DNA from: CAXBDP01 sp963974465
Lineage (GTDB): Bacteria; Bacteroidota; Bacteroidia; Cytophagales; Cyclobacteriaceae
Reading direction: 5' to 3' (one strand)
Length of the DNA: 64,000 nt
Assembly (NCBI GenBank): GCA_049340005.1
Contig: JBMPIY010000014.1
Shown here: positions 52,133 through 61,528 of the stretch, piece by piece
Numbering within the stretch: position 1 is the first letter of the stretch
Layout of the letters: each line of letters opens with the position of its first letter
The notes under the pieces: generated by a model
Seen by the model: only the letters and a program-made list of their open reading frames with translations
Databases searched by the model: none
Told to the model about the DNA's origin: nothing
Position numbers and translations under genes: made by a program

Positions 52133-53290
52133 CATTTTATCAAAAGCTTGTTGCAAATCAGCAATTAATTCGTCCTTATCATCTAACCCTACATAGAAGC
52201 GGATCATATTGATTGGCAGATCTTTGGTTTGATAGTTTTCGGAGCTGTATAATGTAATGGCAGGAAAGATAAGCGATTCGAAGCCACCCCAAGAACATGC
52301 CATAAGAAATAGCTCTAAGCTATTACAGAAGGTCTCAATTTGTTTCGGATCTTCAGTTTTTAGGGTAATGGAAAATTGTCCTCCCGGATTTTTAATGAGC
52401 TTTTTAGCCAATTCGTATTGTGGATGGGAAGGAATGAACGGATAGAATACTTTGTCCACCATAGGGTGATTTTCTAAAAACTCAACTACAGGCATTGTAT
52501 TTTCTGCCACCTGCTTCAATCGAATGGGTAAGGTTCTCAATCCACGCAAAAGCATGGATGAATTGAATGGAGAAATTACTCCACCCAGCGTCATAAATTC
52601 AGTCGCGAAAATCTTCAGATACATCTCCTTGCTACAACATAATATGCCGGCTACTACATCGCTATGTCCACTAATATATTTTGTAGCACTATGGCAAATA
52701 ATGTCTATTCCATAATCAGCAGGCTTATGATTGATGGGAGTGCAATAGCTATTGTCCATAATGGTAGTGATGCCGTGCTTTTTGGCAATTGCAGCAACGG
52801 CAGGTACATCTTGTAATTCGAAAGTCCAGCTATTTGGGCTTTCCAGAATGATCAATTTTGTATTGGGCTGAATGGCAGCTTCAAAGTTCTCAGCTCGGGT
52901 ACCATCTACCATTGTAGCAGAAACGCCAAAACGCGGGAGGTAAAGGTTTAATAACTTATTGGTCCAGCTATAAGGCTTTTTCACACAAATGATATGATCA
53001 CCTTGCTGCACATTCGCCATAACTGCCGCGGAAACTGCTGCGCTTCCTGACGCAAAAACAAGACATTCCTCGGTGCCTTCCAATGCAGCCATTTTCTTCT
53101 GAAGCACATTGGTTGTAGGGTTATTCCCACGCGTGTAAAAAGGAATTTCGGATTCATGTGCTAAACCCTCCCGCATTTCATCTACTGTATGGAAACAAAA
53201 ATTAGCCGATGCTACGATGGGAGGCGTGGCTGCCATGTAATATTCTTCTCTATTTTCTCCGAGGTGATTGATAATGCGAGACGTTTCCAT
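52121..53290 (-). CDS. Trans-sulfuration-type PLP enzyme (cystathionine gamma-synthase/lyase-like)
   Basis: A 389-residue Cys/Met-metabolism PLP enzyme: YTRGNNPTTNVLQKKMAALEG, FASGSAAVSAAV, the Asp in TIMDNSYCTP and the Schiff-base Lys in CHSATKYISGHSD. It belongs to the cystathionine gamma-synthase/gamma-lyase/methionine gamma-lyase group; the exact reaction is not clear from sequence. Divergent from the SDR gene with 75 bases between. Two GCGGGAGG copies (52933, 53167). Confidence 0.87.
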   Translation of the reverse strand: METSRIINHLGENREEYYMAATPPIVASANFCFHTVDEMREGLAHESEIPFYTRGNNPTTNVLQKKMAALEGTEECLVFASGSAAVSAAVMANVQQGDHIICVKKPYSWTNKLLNLYLPRFGVSATMVDGTRAENFEAAIQPNTKLIILESPNSWTFELQDVPAVAAIAKKHGITTIMDNSYCTPINHKPADYGIDIICHSATKYISGHSDVVAGILCCSKEMYLKIFATEFMTLGGVISPFNSSMLLRGLRTLPIRLKQVAENTMPVVEFLENHPMVDKVFYPFIPSHPQYELAKKLIKNPGGQFSITLKTEDPKQIETFCNSLELFLMACSWGGFESLIFPAITLYSSENYQTKDLPINMIRFYVGLDDKDELIADLQQAFDKMKNA

Positions 53291-53365
53291 AGAATGATTT
53301 TTGCGGTAAATGTAATGTTGTTATCTAGCTTTTTCTACTTTTATACATTCAGTATTTACAAAGCA

Positions 53366-54181
53366 ATGAAGAATTTCGAGAATAAGGTAATAATTGTAAC
53401 AGGAGCTACATCAGGAATTGGGCTTGCGCTTGTAAAAGCATTTGCTAAAGAAGGTGCAATTGTTTGCTATACAGGGCGTAATGAAAAAAAACTTGAGGCT
53501 GCAGCAAAGGAAATTGACGCAATCACTGATGAGCATTTTCCCATTTTGGCAGATGTGGCTTCGGAACTAGACAATTATGCAATGGCCAAAGCCGTATTGG
53601 CTAAGTTTGGAAGAATAGATGTACTTGTAAACAATGCCGGGATCAGTATGCGTGCTCTTTTTGAGGATTTGAGCTTGGATGTATTTCGCCAAGTGATGGA
53701 TACCAACTTGTATGGAGCCGTGTATGCCACCAAATTTTGTTTGCCTTCAATTATCGAAAATAAGGGCGCAATTGTGGCCATATCATCAATAAATGGATAT
53801 AGAGGAACACCGGCTCGTACGGCCTATACTGCATCTAAATTTGCTATGAATGGCTTTATGGAATCACTACGCACAGAGGTTATGAATAGAGGAGTAGAAA
53901 CTTTGGTAGTTTGCCCGGGCTTTACTGAATCGAACATCAGAAATGCAGCATTGAATGCAAAAGGTAAATCCCAAGGCGAATCGCCGCGGGAGGAAACAAA
54001 AATGATGAGTGCTGAGGAAGTTGCTGAATATACACTTAATGCCATGCGTAAGAATAAACGCGAAATCGTGCTGACAACCCAAGGCAAATTGGCGGTATTC
54101 CTCAATAAATGGATGCCAGGCCGAATGGATAAAATCGTGTATAATGTGATGAAGAATGAAAAGGATAGCCCTTTGAAATAG
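53366..54181 (+). CDS. Short-chain dehydrogenase/reductase
   Basis: The start is the ATG giving MKNFENKVIIV; longer reading would run into the opposite gene's 5' end. The 271-residue classical SDR has TGATSGIG (cofactor binding), NNAGIS, catalytic Ser in AISSINGYRG, and YTASK. The VYNVM C-terminal part resembles Bacteroidota SDRs of DltE/YqjQ type. Substrate unknown. A sense GCGGGAGG copy (53986) is read PREE. Confidence 0.9.
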   Translation: MKNFENKVIIVTGATSGIGLALVKAFAKEGAIVCYTGRNEKKLEAAAKEIDAITDEHFPILADVASELDNYAMAKAVLAKFGRIDVLVNNAGISMRALFEDLSLDVFRQVMDTNLYGAVYATKFCLPSIIENKGAIVAISSINGYRGTPARTAYTASKFAMNGFMESLRTEVMNRGVETLVVCPGFTESNIRNAALNAKGKSQGESPREETKMMSAEEVAEYTLNAMRKNKREIVLTTQGKLAVFLNKWMPGRMDKIVYNVMKNEKDSPLK

Positions 54182-54190
54182 CTTGATTGC

Positions 54191-54988
54191 TTATTGCGTG
54201 TTCATTTTTTGGAGCTTTTCTAATTCTCCATTCTGGCTCATGATTATTATATAAACAATGGCGAAAATGATTACCAGGATAATGTAGATCAATAAAGCAA
54301 CTCCAATAAAAACTAAGGTTTTTATAAAAATTTGCTTGTAGCTGAGATCGAAAACCCTTCTTAAAGCGAATATATGATAGCCAATCATCATTGGATATAG
54401 TAAAATACTAACGAGAAAGAAATCCTGTGTGATGAATAAGACCACAATACCTAATAGGGCACCTATTATGGAAGTTTGTGAATAGGTATAAAAGTAAATT
54501 ACTAAATGCTCTATGTAATTGTATTTCTTAAACTTCCAGAAAACTATTTTGGAAATAAGGGCTACAATTGGAAGCGTTAGAAAAGCTACAAATGAATAAT
54601 AATCAAAGATTGTATTTAGAGTAGATTCCATAGCGAAGGGATTTCCTTCTTGAGTAAGATTTTCGAATCCGTAGTCAATCTCTCCCAAATAGCCCTGACG
54701 CAACAAAAAAATCTGAATACCTGAAATAGAAACTGCAATAAAAAAATAAGTGATCGCATTAATATATTTCACTCTCATACCCTTGATGTAGCCATTGATG
54801 ACATCTTCGGGTCTGTAGAATAACATTAAGAAAGTCAGAACGAACTTATTGTCCCAGCTAAAATAGCGAATAAAAATCTCATTAAACAAAGCTCGCATAG
54901 TGAGCCTTCTTGTAATAACTGGGCCGCCACATGCAGAGCAAAATCTATTATCAATCCCTAAAGCTTTTTCACAGTTAATGCAGTTCAT
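54191..54988 (-). CDS. DUF3667-type membrane protein with N-terminal zinc ribbon
   Basis: A 265-residue protein. The N terminus has a zinc ribbon (CINCEKALG, RFCSACGGP) followed by RLTMRALFNEIFIRYFSWDNKF, typical of DUF3667 proteins. Five or six TM helices follow and a short charged tail. These proteins are widespread in Bacteroidota without known function. Convergent with the SDR gene (9 bases between stops). Confidence 0.8.
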   Translation of the reverse strand: MNCINCEKALGIDNRFCSACGGPVITRRLTMRALFNEIFIRYFSWDNKFVLTFLMLFYRPEDVINGYIKGMRVKYINAITYFFIAVSISGIQIFLLRQGYLGEIDYGFENLTQEGNPFAMESTLNTIFDYYSFVAFLTLPIVALISKIVFWKFKKYNYIEHLVIYFYTYSQTSIIGALLGIVVLFITQDFFLVSILLYPMMIGYHIFALRRVFDLSYKQIFIKTLVFIGVALLIYIILVIIFAIVYIIIMSQNGELEKLQKMNTQ

Positions 54989-55087
54989 TGAAAACCATTT
55001 ATTAATACGCCACTATTTGGCATAAATAAAGGAATTTTTTTCTACAATTGGTACGACTTACAATGATAATTGTGGGAGGTAATAAAT

Positions 55088-55567
55088 TTATTTAGGCTCA
55101 GCCTTTTCTACCCTTAAGCCAACGCTATAAACATCTTTTAAATTGGGTACTCTCATAAATTGCTCCAATTGAATGGAGAATTTACCAGTATAAGGAAATT
55201 GAAAGCCTTCTACAAAAGCCTTTTGATTTGTGCTAATACTTCCAATTCCTTTATTCAATGGCTTGCCTGTTCTGGCATCAAAAAGGTCAATATTTTGCAG
55301 ACCAGTATCTATTGTATTTCCAAGGCTATCAGCTACTTGCCATTGTAAATAAAGATTCTGATAAGGATAGTCAAGTCCATTTCTAATATTTGCAATCAGA
55401 TTATAATCCAACGTGCTATCATCAATCATAACCTCAAACTGAACTGGGTTTTGTTCGGACCAGTTCAGCTCAGTCATCTCTTGATTTTCTTCGAAATGTC
55501 TGTTGGCATCACAAGAGAAAAAGGTAAATAAGCAAAGGGTTAATATCAGATAAATTCCCTTATTCAT
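55088..55567 (-). CDS. gldH: Gliding motility lipoprotein GldH
   Basis: The start is ATG 55567, which overlaps the ricT stop by 8 bases (ATGAATAA); the upstream extension of the frame is a shadow of ricT. The 159-residue lipoprotein (LTLCLFTFFSCDAN) has the GldH pattern: WSEQNPVQFEVMIDDSTLDYNLIANIRN, DYPYQNLYLQW and the G(I)GS segment. GldH is needed for gliding with the type IX secretion machinery in Bacteroidota. Translation appears coupled to ricT. Confidence 0.85.
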   Translation of the reverse strand: MNKGIYLILTLCLFTFFSCDANRHFEENQEMTELNWSEQNPVQFEVMIDDSTLDYNLIANIRNGLDYPYQNLYLQWQVADSLGNTIDTGLQNIDLFDARTGKPLNKGIGSISTNQKAFVEGFQFPYTGKFSIQLEQFMRVPNLKDVYSVGLRVEKAEPK

Positions 55568-56855
55568 TGCTTGAGTTATTGTTTTTTCTTGGACCTCTAT
55601 ACTTGTTTTTCGGTCTTCTCGATTTATTCGAAGGCGTTTTTGTAGAGCCTTCAGCATTGGGTGCTGTATTCTGTGGAGGGTTCGGTTTTGGATTTCCAGT
55701 ATTTGCAGGAGCTTGCCCACCGATTCCAGCTGGTTTTTTCTTTTTCTTCTTTCTTTTCTTTTTTGCAGGTCCTTGATACTTCTTGTCAAGTTGATCCAAA
55801 TCGCTGTTAATTTTATTTCCTTCAGGTAAGTTTATGTGAAGTTTATCTTCAAACAAGGTGTCAGGAGTTTTACCAGCTTTATTCAGTTCTATAATTTCTG
55901 CCACACGAGAAGTATCTACAGGATACCAATTGTTATCACCAGCAAATCCAAACCACATAATCTTACGGAAAATATCTGTTTTTTGCAGACGAGCTTCACC
56001 TTTAGCAGTTCTCAGACTAGCGTCCACATTTGGGATATCCTTAAGAGCATCCATATAAGTGTCCAATTCATAATTAAGGCAACATTTTAACCTCCCGCAT
56101 TGTCCACTTAGCTTGGAAGGATTGAGGCTTAAATTTTGGTAACGAGCGGCACTTGTTCCCACACTTTTGAAATCGCTCAACCAAGTAGAGCAACAAAGTT
56201 CTCTACCGCAAGATCCAATTCCACCTAGTCTTCCTGCCTCTTGTCTTAGGCTTATTTGGCGCATTTCTACGCGTATTTTAAATTCACCTGCCAAGGTTTT
56301 TATCAGCTCACGAAAATCAACTCTATCATCCGCAGAATAGTAAAAAGTAGCTTTGCTCAAATCTGACTGATATTCGATATCAGAAAGCTTCATATTCAAT
56401 TTAAGCTCTTGGATTAGCTCGCGGCTTCTATAAAGCGTATTTGCTTCACGGTTTTTTGCTTCCTGAGCTTTTTCAATATCTTTTTGGTGGGCAATTCTAA
56501 GGACTTTTAGAATTTCATCATTATCTCGCAGTTTTTTCTTCTGCATTTGTAATCTTACCAGCTCGCCCATCAGCGAAACGTGACCTAAATGCACGCCAGA
56601 GGGCATTTCTACAACTATGGCATCGCCTGTTGTGAGATCAATTCTGTTACTATTGCGAAAATAATCTTTTTTACCACCCTTAAATCGTACTTCCACTATA
56701 TCGTATCTATCCACCATGGGAATATCCATGCCCGATAGCCAATCAAAAACATTCATTTTGTTGCAACCACTCGTGCCACAGGTTCCATTGCTTTTGCAGC
56801 CGGAAACTTCTCCTTCACTTGTATTACTGGTTCCGCAACTATTGCATCCACTCAT
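55560..56855 (-). CDS. ricT: PSP1/RicT-family protein with Cys-rich head and basic tail
   Basis: The start is MSGCNSCG, which has AAGGAAAG upstream; an ATG at 56873 is an alternative. The 431-residue protein has a Cys-rich N terminus (CNSCGTS, CKSNGTCGTSGC), the PSP1 domain with CGRELCCSTW and CGRLKCCLNYE, and a C-terminal tail rich in Lys, Pro and Asn (KKKRKKKKKKP). RicT proteins bind Fe-S clusters in a complex that affects RNA processing in Firmicutes; in Bacteroidota the gene often precedes gldH. A sense GCGGGAGG copy (56091) encodes CGRLK. Confidence 0.85.
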   Translation of the reverse strand: MSGCNSCGTSNTSEGEVSGCKSNGTCGTSGCNKMNVFDWLSGMDIPMVDRYDIVEVRFKGGKKDYFRNSNRIDLTTGDAIVVEMPSGVHLGHVSLMGELVRLQMQKKKLRDNDEILKVLRIAHQKDIEKAQEAKNREANTLYRSRELIQELKLNMKLSDIEYQSDLSKATFYYSADDRVDFRELIKTLAGEFKIRVEMRQISLRQEAGRLGGIGSCGRELCCSTWLSDFKSVGTSAARYQNLSLNPSKLSGQCGRLKCCLNYELDTYMDALKDIPNVDASLRTAKGEARLQKTDIFRKIMWFGFAGDNNWYPVDTSRVAEIIELNKAGKTPDTLFEDKLHINLPEGNKINSDLDQLDKKYQGPAKKKRKKKKKKPAGIGGQAPANTGNPKPNPPQNTAPNAEGSTKTPSNKSRRPKNKYRGPRKNNNSSNE

Positions 56856-56923
56856 AATCTTTCCTTTAATCAATCGACCAAATTAGTCAATTTTCTAAAC
56901 ATTCCGTGTTTGAGTGCTCCAGC

Positions 56924-58198
56924 TTAGAGCAAATCTTTTCCTATGTCTTTACGGAAATTCATTCCTTGGTAACGAATCTTATTTATGCTTGCGTAGGCAA
57001 TTTCTAAAGCTTCATTTATGTCATTTCCCAATCCTGTGATTCCTAATACTCTGCCACCACTTGTTAGCACATCAGTCTCAGATGCTTTGGTACCTGCATG
57101 GAAAATCAAGGCTTTGTGTTCTTCATCAAGTCCTGATATTTTTCGACCTTTGGGATAACTGCCTGGGTAGCCTTCCGAAACTAATACTACAGTAGCGGCA
57201 GTTTTCTCAGACACATTCATTTGATAATTTGCCAATCTGTCTTCAGCGCATGCAAGAAGCAAATCCACCAAATCATTATCAATTCGCGCTATAACAGATT
57301 GCGTTTCAGGATCGCCCATTCGTACATTATATTCGATTACCCAAGGCTCGCCGTTCATATTCATCAAGCCAATAAAGATGAAGCCTTTGTACGGGATATC
57401 ATCTTTCTGTAAGCCTGCGATGGTTGGCTTGATTACTTTTTCATCCACTTTACGTATAAATTCTGCATCGGCAAATGGGACAGGTGATATAGAACCCATT
57501 CCACCTGTATTTAGTCCAGTATCGCCTTCGCCTATTCTTTTGTAATCTTTTGCTTCCGGCAAGATCACATAATCTTTGCCATCGGTTAGTACAAAAACAG
57601 AAAGCTCAATGCCTTTCAAAAACTGCTCTACCACTACTTTTGCACTTGCTTCGCCAAATTGCTTGTCCAGTAACATAGCTTTTATTGTTGCAATGGCATC
57701 TTCATGCGTCTCGCTAATTACTACGCCCTTGCCAGCGGCAAGTCCATCAGCTTTAAGCACAATTGGCAACGAGTGATTTTGTAGGTAAGCCAATGCTTCA
57801 TCTATTTGCGAAGCATCGAATGTCTGTGAAGAAGCAGTTGGGACTCCATGTCTTTGCATGAAGGCTTTCGAGAAATCTTTACTTCCTTCCAGCGTTGCCC
57901 CTTCTTTGCCAGGGCCTATTATTTTGAGTGTACTTAGCGATGGAATTGCTTCCAAAAACTCGCGAATTCCATTAACTAGAGGTTCTTCTGGACCTACTAC
58001 AAGTAAGTCAATTAGATTACTTAAACAGAAATTTGCAATACCATCAAAATCAGTAACCTGCAAATCAATATTCTCACCAACTGCCTTTGTTCCAGCATTT
58101 CCTGGCGCTATATATAAATTTTTACAAAGTGGGCTTTGGCATATTTTCCAAGCAAGCGTATGCTCTCTTCCGCCGGAGCCTAATATTAAAATGTTCAT
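56924..58198 (-). CDS. purD: Phosphoribosylamine-glycine ligase
   Basis: A 424-residue PurD with N-terminal GSGGREHTLAWKI, ATP-grasp segments (VVGPEEPLVNGI, KADGLAAGKGVVI, YNVRMGDPETQ) and C-terminal GYPGSYPKGRKISG. It makes glycinamide ribonucleotide in purine synthesis. It lies 5 bases after recQ on the same strand, an arrangement that need not be functional. Confidence 0.96.
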   Translation of the reverse strand: MNILILGSGGREHTLAWKICQSPLCKNLYIAPGNAGTKAVGENIDLQVTDFDGIANFCLSNLIDLLVVGPEEPLVNGIREFLEAIPSLSTLKIIGPGKEGATLEGSKDFSKAFMQRHGVPTASSQTFDASQIDEALAYLQNHSLPIVLKADGLAAGKGVVISETHEDAIATIKAMLLDKQFGEASAKVVVEQFLKGIELSVFVLTDGKDYVILPEAKDYKRIGEGDTGLNTGGMGSISPVPFADAEFIRKVDEKVIKPTIAGLQKDDIPYKGFIFIGLMNMNGEPWVIEYNVRMGDPETQSVIARIDNDLVDLLLACAEDRLANYQMNVSEKTAATVVLVSEGYPGSYPKGRKISGLDEEHKALIFHAGTKASETDVLTSGGRVLGITGLGNDINEALEIAYASINKIRYQGMNFRKDIGKDLL

Positions 58199-58203
58199 GA
58201 TTG

Positions 58204-60375
58204 TTAGTTAGCGTATTCAGAAAGGAACTTGATGCGCATTAATCGTAAGTCCTCTTCTGTGTAATCATCGTCTCCCAGTTCTGCTAGTGCATCACTTATT
58301 TTGTCTGAAGTAGCACTTAAGAAGTAATCAAAAACTTCTTCTTGTTTTTCTTCATCCAAAACCTCGTTGATATAATAATCCAGATTGAGTTTGGTGCCAG
58401 AATAGCAGATGTGCTCGATTTCTTGAATCAACTCATCCATCGACATGCCTTTGGAATCAGCAATTTCATCTAAATCTACTTTTCGGTCAATTTGTTGTAT
58501 GATGAATATCTTGTTTTTAGATCTGTTAGATGAGCTTTTTACCACCACATCGGAGATGGTGATGATGTCATTTTCATCTACATACTTCTTGATCAAATCG
58601 AGAAAAGGAGTGCCAAACTTAGAAACCTTACCCATACCTACTCCATTTACTTGAGCAAGATCATCTTTGGTAGTTGGATAAATAGTTGCCATTTCTTCCA
58701 AAGATGGATCTTGGAATAATACGTAAGGCGGGAGGTTTTTCTCTTTGGCTAATCTTTTTCGAAGTGCCTTAAGCATTTCGAAGAGTTTTTCATCATGAGC
58801 CTTTGTTTGCATAGGCTCCTTATTAGTGTCCTCTTCTTCTTCGTCAGGTAGGTTCGAAAAATCTTGATCTCTATAGTAAGTGACTGCATGGCTGGACTCC
58901 AAAAAATCCCTCCCGCGATCAGTAATCTTCACTATTTCTATATTATCGATGTCTTTTTGTAAATATCCGATAATCATCGATTGACGAATAAATGACTGCC
59001 AGAAAATAACATCAAACTCTTTTCCTACTCCGAATATTTTTAATTTATCGTGCCCATAGCTGCTGATATAATCATCCGTTTCGCCAGCGAGAACTTTTGC
59101 TAAATGTGGTATAGCAAATCTTTCTTTGGTTTCATCTACTACTTGAATCACTTGCTTCAAGTATTCTTCACCTTCATATTTTTCTCTTGGCTTCAAGCAG
59201 TTATCACAAAATCCGCAATCACTTCCTAAATATTCGCCAAAGTAATGGAGTAATTGCCTTCTGCGACAAACAGTAGATGTAGCATAGGATTCCATTTCAT
59301 TCAATAGAATTCTCGCATTTTCTCTTTCTGTTACAGGCTTGTCCTTATTGAACTTGTCTAGTTTCGAAATATCCTTGTGACTGAAGAACATGATACAGTT
59401 TCCTTCCAATCCATCGCGACCTCCTCTACCAGTCTCTTGGTAGTACCCTTCCAGTGACTTTGGTGTATCATAGTGAATCACAAATCGTACATCTGGCTTA
59501 TCGATTCCCATACCGAAAGCAATTGTCGCAACGATTACGTCCACTTCTTCATTAAGAAAATCATCCTGATTTTTGACTCTTACATCTGGATCCAGACCCG
59601 CATGATAAGGTGCTGCTTTCACACCATTTACTTTCAGCAAATGTGCAATTTCTTCGGTCTTTTTCCTACTCAGGCAATAGACAATCCCAGCCTTATTTGG
59701 ATGGGTTTTTACATATCGAATCAGCTGTTTTTTGGTATTCGTTTTTGGTCTTACTTCATAGTATAGGTTATGCCTATTAAAGGAAGACTTGAAAATATCA
59801 GCGTCTTCCATCTGGAGATTTCGCTGTATATCCACCTGAACCTTAGGTGTAGCCGTTGCAGTGAGTGCAATGATCGGCATATCGCCCAATTGCCCAATTA
59901 TGGTTTTTATTCTTCGGTATTCTGGACGAAAATCATGGCCCCATTCAGAAATACAGTGCGCCTCATCTATCGCTACAAATGATACATTTGCTCTGCGCAG
60001 AAACTCTACCGTTTCATCTTTGGTAAGTGATTCAGGAGCTACATATAATAGCTTACATTGCTCAGCCAATACTTCTTTTCGCACCCGATTCATCTCCGCT
60101 TTGGTAAGGGTGGAGTTATAAAACTGGGCATTTACTCCTACTGCATTCAGCTGATCCACCTGATTTTTCATCAATGCAATCAAAGGTGAAATTACTACTG
60201 CTGTACCCGGTCTTACAATGGCTGGCAATTGGTAGCACATGGATTTTCCCGCACCAGTCGGCATAATTACAAAGGTGTTTTTCCCTGCAAGTATATTTCT
60301 GATGATGAGTTCTTGATTCCCACGGAACTTCCCGTAGCCAAATACATCTTTTAATGATTTTTTAATATCCTCCAC
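58204..60375 (-). CDS. recQ: ATP-dependent DNA helicase RecQ
   Basis: A 723-residue RecQ with Walker A MPTGAGKSMC, DEAH box AIDEAHCISEWGHDF, motif VI QETGRGGRDG, zinc-binding CRRRQLLHYFGE and CGFCDNC, RQC winged helix and an HRDC domain (LFEMLKALRKRLAKEKNLPP). The C-terminal acidic tail is longer than in E. coli. It unwinds DNA in recombination and fork repair. Two GCGGGAGG copies (58728, 58909), divergent from kdsD. Confidence 0.96.
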   Translation of the reverse strand: MEDIKKSLKDVFGYGKFRGNQELIIRNILAGKNTFVIMPTGAGKSMCYQLPAIVRPGTAVVISPLIALMKNQVDQLNAVGVNAQFYNSTLTKAEMNRVRKEVLAEQCKLLYVAPESLTKDETVEFLRRANVSFVAIDEAHCISEWGHDFRPEYRRIKTIIGQLGDMPIIALTATATPKVQVDIQRNLQMEDADIFKSSFNRHNLYYEVRPKTNTKKQLIRYVKTHPNKAGIVYCLSRKKTEEIAHLLKVNGVKAAPYHAGLDPDVRVKNQDDFLNEEVDVIVATIAFGMGIDKPDVRFVIHYDTPKSLEGYYQETGRGGRDGLEGNCIMFFSHKDISKLDKFNKDKPVTERENARILLNEMESYATSTVCRRRQLLHYFGEYLGSDCGFCDNCLKPREKYEGEEYLKQVIQVVDETKERFAIPHLAKVLAGETDDYISSYGHDKLKIFGVGKEFDVIFWQSFIRQSMIIGYLQKDIDNIEIVKITDRGRDFLESSHAVTYYRDQDFSNLPDEEEEDTNKEPMQTKAHDEKLFEMLKALRKRLAKEKNLPPYVLFQDPSLEEMATIYPTTKDDLAQVNGVGMGKVSKFGTPFLDLIKKYVDENDIITISDVVVKSSSNRSKNKIFIIQQIDRKVDLDEIADSKGMSMDELIQEIEHICYSGTKLNLDYYINEVLDEEKQEEVFDYFLSATSDKISDALAELGDDDYTEEDLRLMRIKFLSEYAN

Positions 60376-60423
60376 AAACGTTCTACTTATTTCAATTTAA
60401 AACTTCAAATTTCGGTATTGTTG

Positions 60424-60431
60424 TATCTTTG
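60424..60431 (+). promoter_or_regulatory. -7 element of the kdsD promoter
   Basis: TATCTTTG fits TAnnTTTG and lies 22 bases before the TTG start at 60454. No convincing -33 box is seen. Confidence 0.5.
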
Positions 60432-60453
60432 AGCAAACAAAATTATTGATACC

Positions 60454-61431
60454 TTGGACTATTTGAAGTTAAGAAAAAATATAATAGAAACCGCCAAAAG
60501 TGTTTTACAAAATGAAGCTGAAGCGATAAATGAAGCTTCTTTGAGGATAAACGGTAGCATGGTTTCTATTGTTGAGGAGATTTTGGCTGGTTCTGGCAGG
60601 GTTGTAATTACTGGAATTGGCAAAAGCGCCATCATTGCACAGAAAATTGTGGCTACTTTGAACTCCACAGGCACACCATCTTTGTTTATGCATGCTGCCG
60701 ACGCCATTCATGGCGACCTTGGTATGATACAGGAAAAGGACATTGTGATATGCATTTCCAAAAGTGGAAATACGCCTGAAATTAAAGTTTTGGTGCCATT
60801 ACTAAAGCAAAGAGGGGCAAAACTAATTGCCTTGGTTAGTAATATTGATTCTTATCTAGCCAAACAAGCTGATTTCATAATGGACGCCACTATTAAAGAG
60901 GAGGCATGTCCAAATAATTTGGCTCCTACAACAAGTACTACTTTGCATTTGGCTCTTGGCGATGCATTAGCAGTGTGTTTGCTTGAGTCACGCGGATTTA
61001 CCTCAGAAGATTTTGCCAAATACCATCCTGGTGGCGCATTGGGTAAACAATTATATATGCGAGTAAATGATATTTACCAAAAGGATCAATTGCCAATAGT
61101 TAAAGAAAATGATTCGATACGAGAAGTAATTATTGAAATAAGTACCAAAAGATTAGGGGCGACAGCTGTTTTAGGTGAAAATGGTATCCTTACTGGAATT
61201 ATTACAGATGGAGATTTAAGAAGAATGTTGCAAAAGCACTTGTCTATTGAGAATTTGATAGCCAAAGATATAATGACTGAAAATCCACAAAGTATAGATG
61301 AAGAGGAATATGCGGTAAGAGCATTAAATAGAATGAAGGAAAAGAATATTACCCAATTGGTTGTAAAGAGCGAAGGTAAGATCGCCGGATTTATCCACCT
61401 GCATGATCTATTGCGGGAGGGAATTGTATAA
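60454..61431 (+). CDS. kdsD: KpsF/GutQ-type arabinose-5-phosphate isomerase
   Basis: A 325-residue protein that appears to use a TTG start (MDYLKLRKN); no ATG lies nearby in frame, and the -7 element 22 bases upstream fits this start. The SIS domain has GIGKSAIIAQKI, NSTGTPSLFMHAADAIHGDLG and ISKSGNTPE. Two CBS domains follow (about 200-325). It makes arabinose 5-phosphate for Kdo synthesis. A sense GCGGGAGG copy is at 61413. Confidence 0.93.
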   Translation: MDYLKLRKNIIETAKSVLQNEAEAINEASLRINGSMVSIVEEILAGSGRVVITGIGKSAIIAQKIVATLNSTGTPSLFMHAADAIHGDLGMIQEKDIVICISKSGNTPEIKVLVPLLKQRGAKLIALVSNIDSYLAKQADFIMDATIKEEACPNNLAPTTSTTLHLALGDALAVCLLESRGFTSEDFAKYHPGGALGKQLYMRVNDIYQKDQLPIVKENDSIREVIIEISTKRLGATAVLGENGILTGIITDGDLRRMLQKHLSIENLIAKDIMTENPQSIDEEEYAVRALNRMKEKNITQLVVKSEGKIAGFIHLHDLLREGIV

Positions 61432-61528
61432 TTCGATATTAAAAAACCACTAAACATATAGTGCATATTTAACTTATATTTATTTAATTGAGGTCGAATT
61501 GTAAATTATAATTTTATCGACCTTAATT

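Noticed and set aside
53189..53365. N-terminal extension of the SDR
   Set aside because: It overlaps the 5' end of the divergent PLP-enzyme gene; the SDR family begins at MKNFENK.
55568..55789. N-terminal extension of GldH in the same frame
   Set aside because: It is basic, lies entirely within ricT in another frame, and precedes a lipoprotein signal peptide that must be N-terminal.
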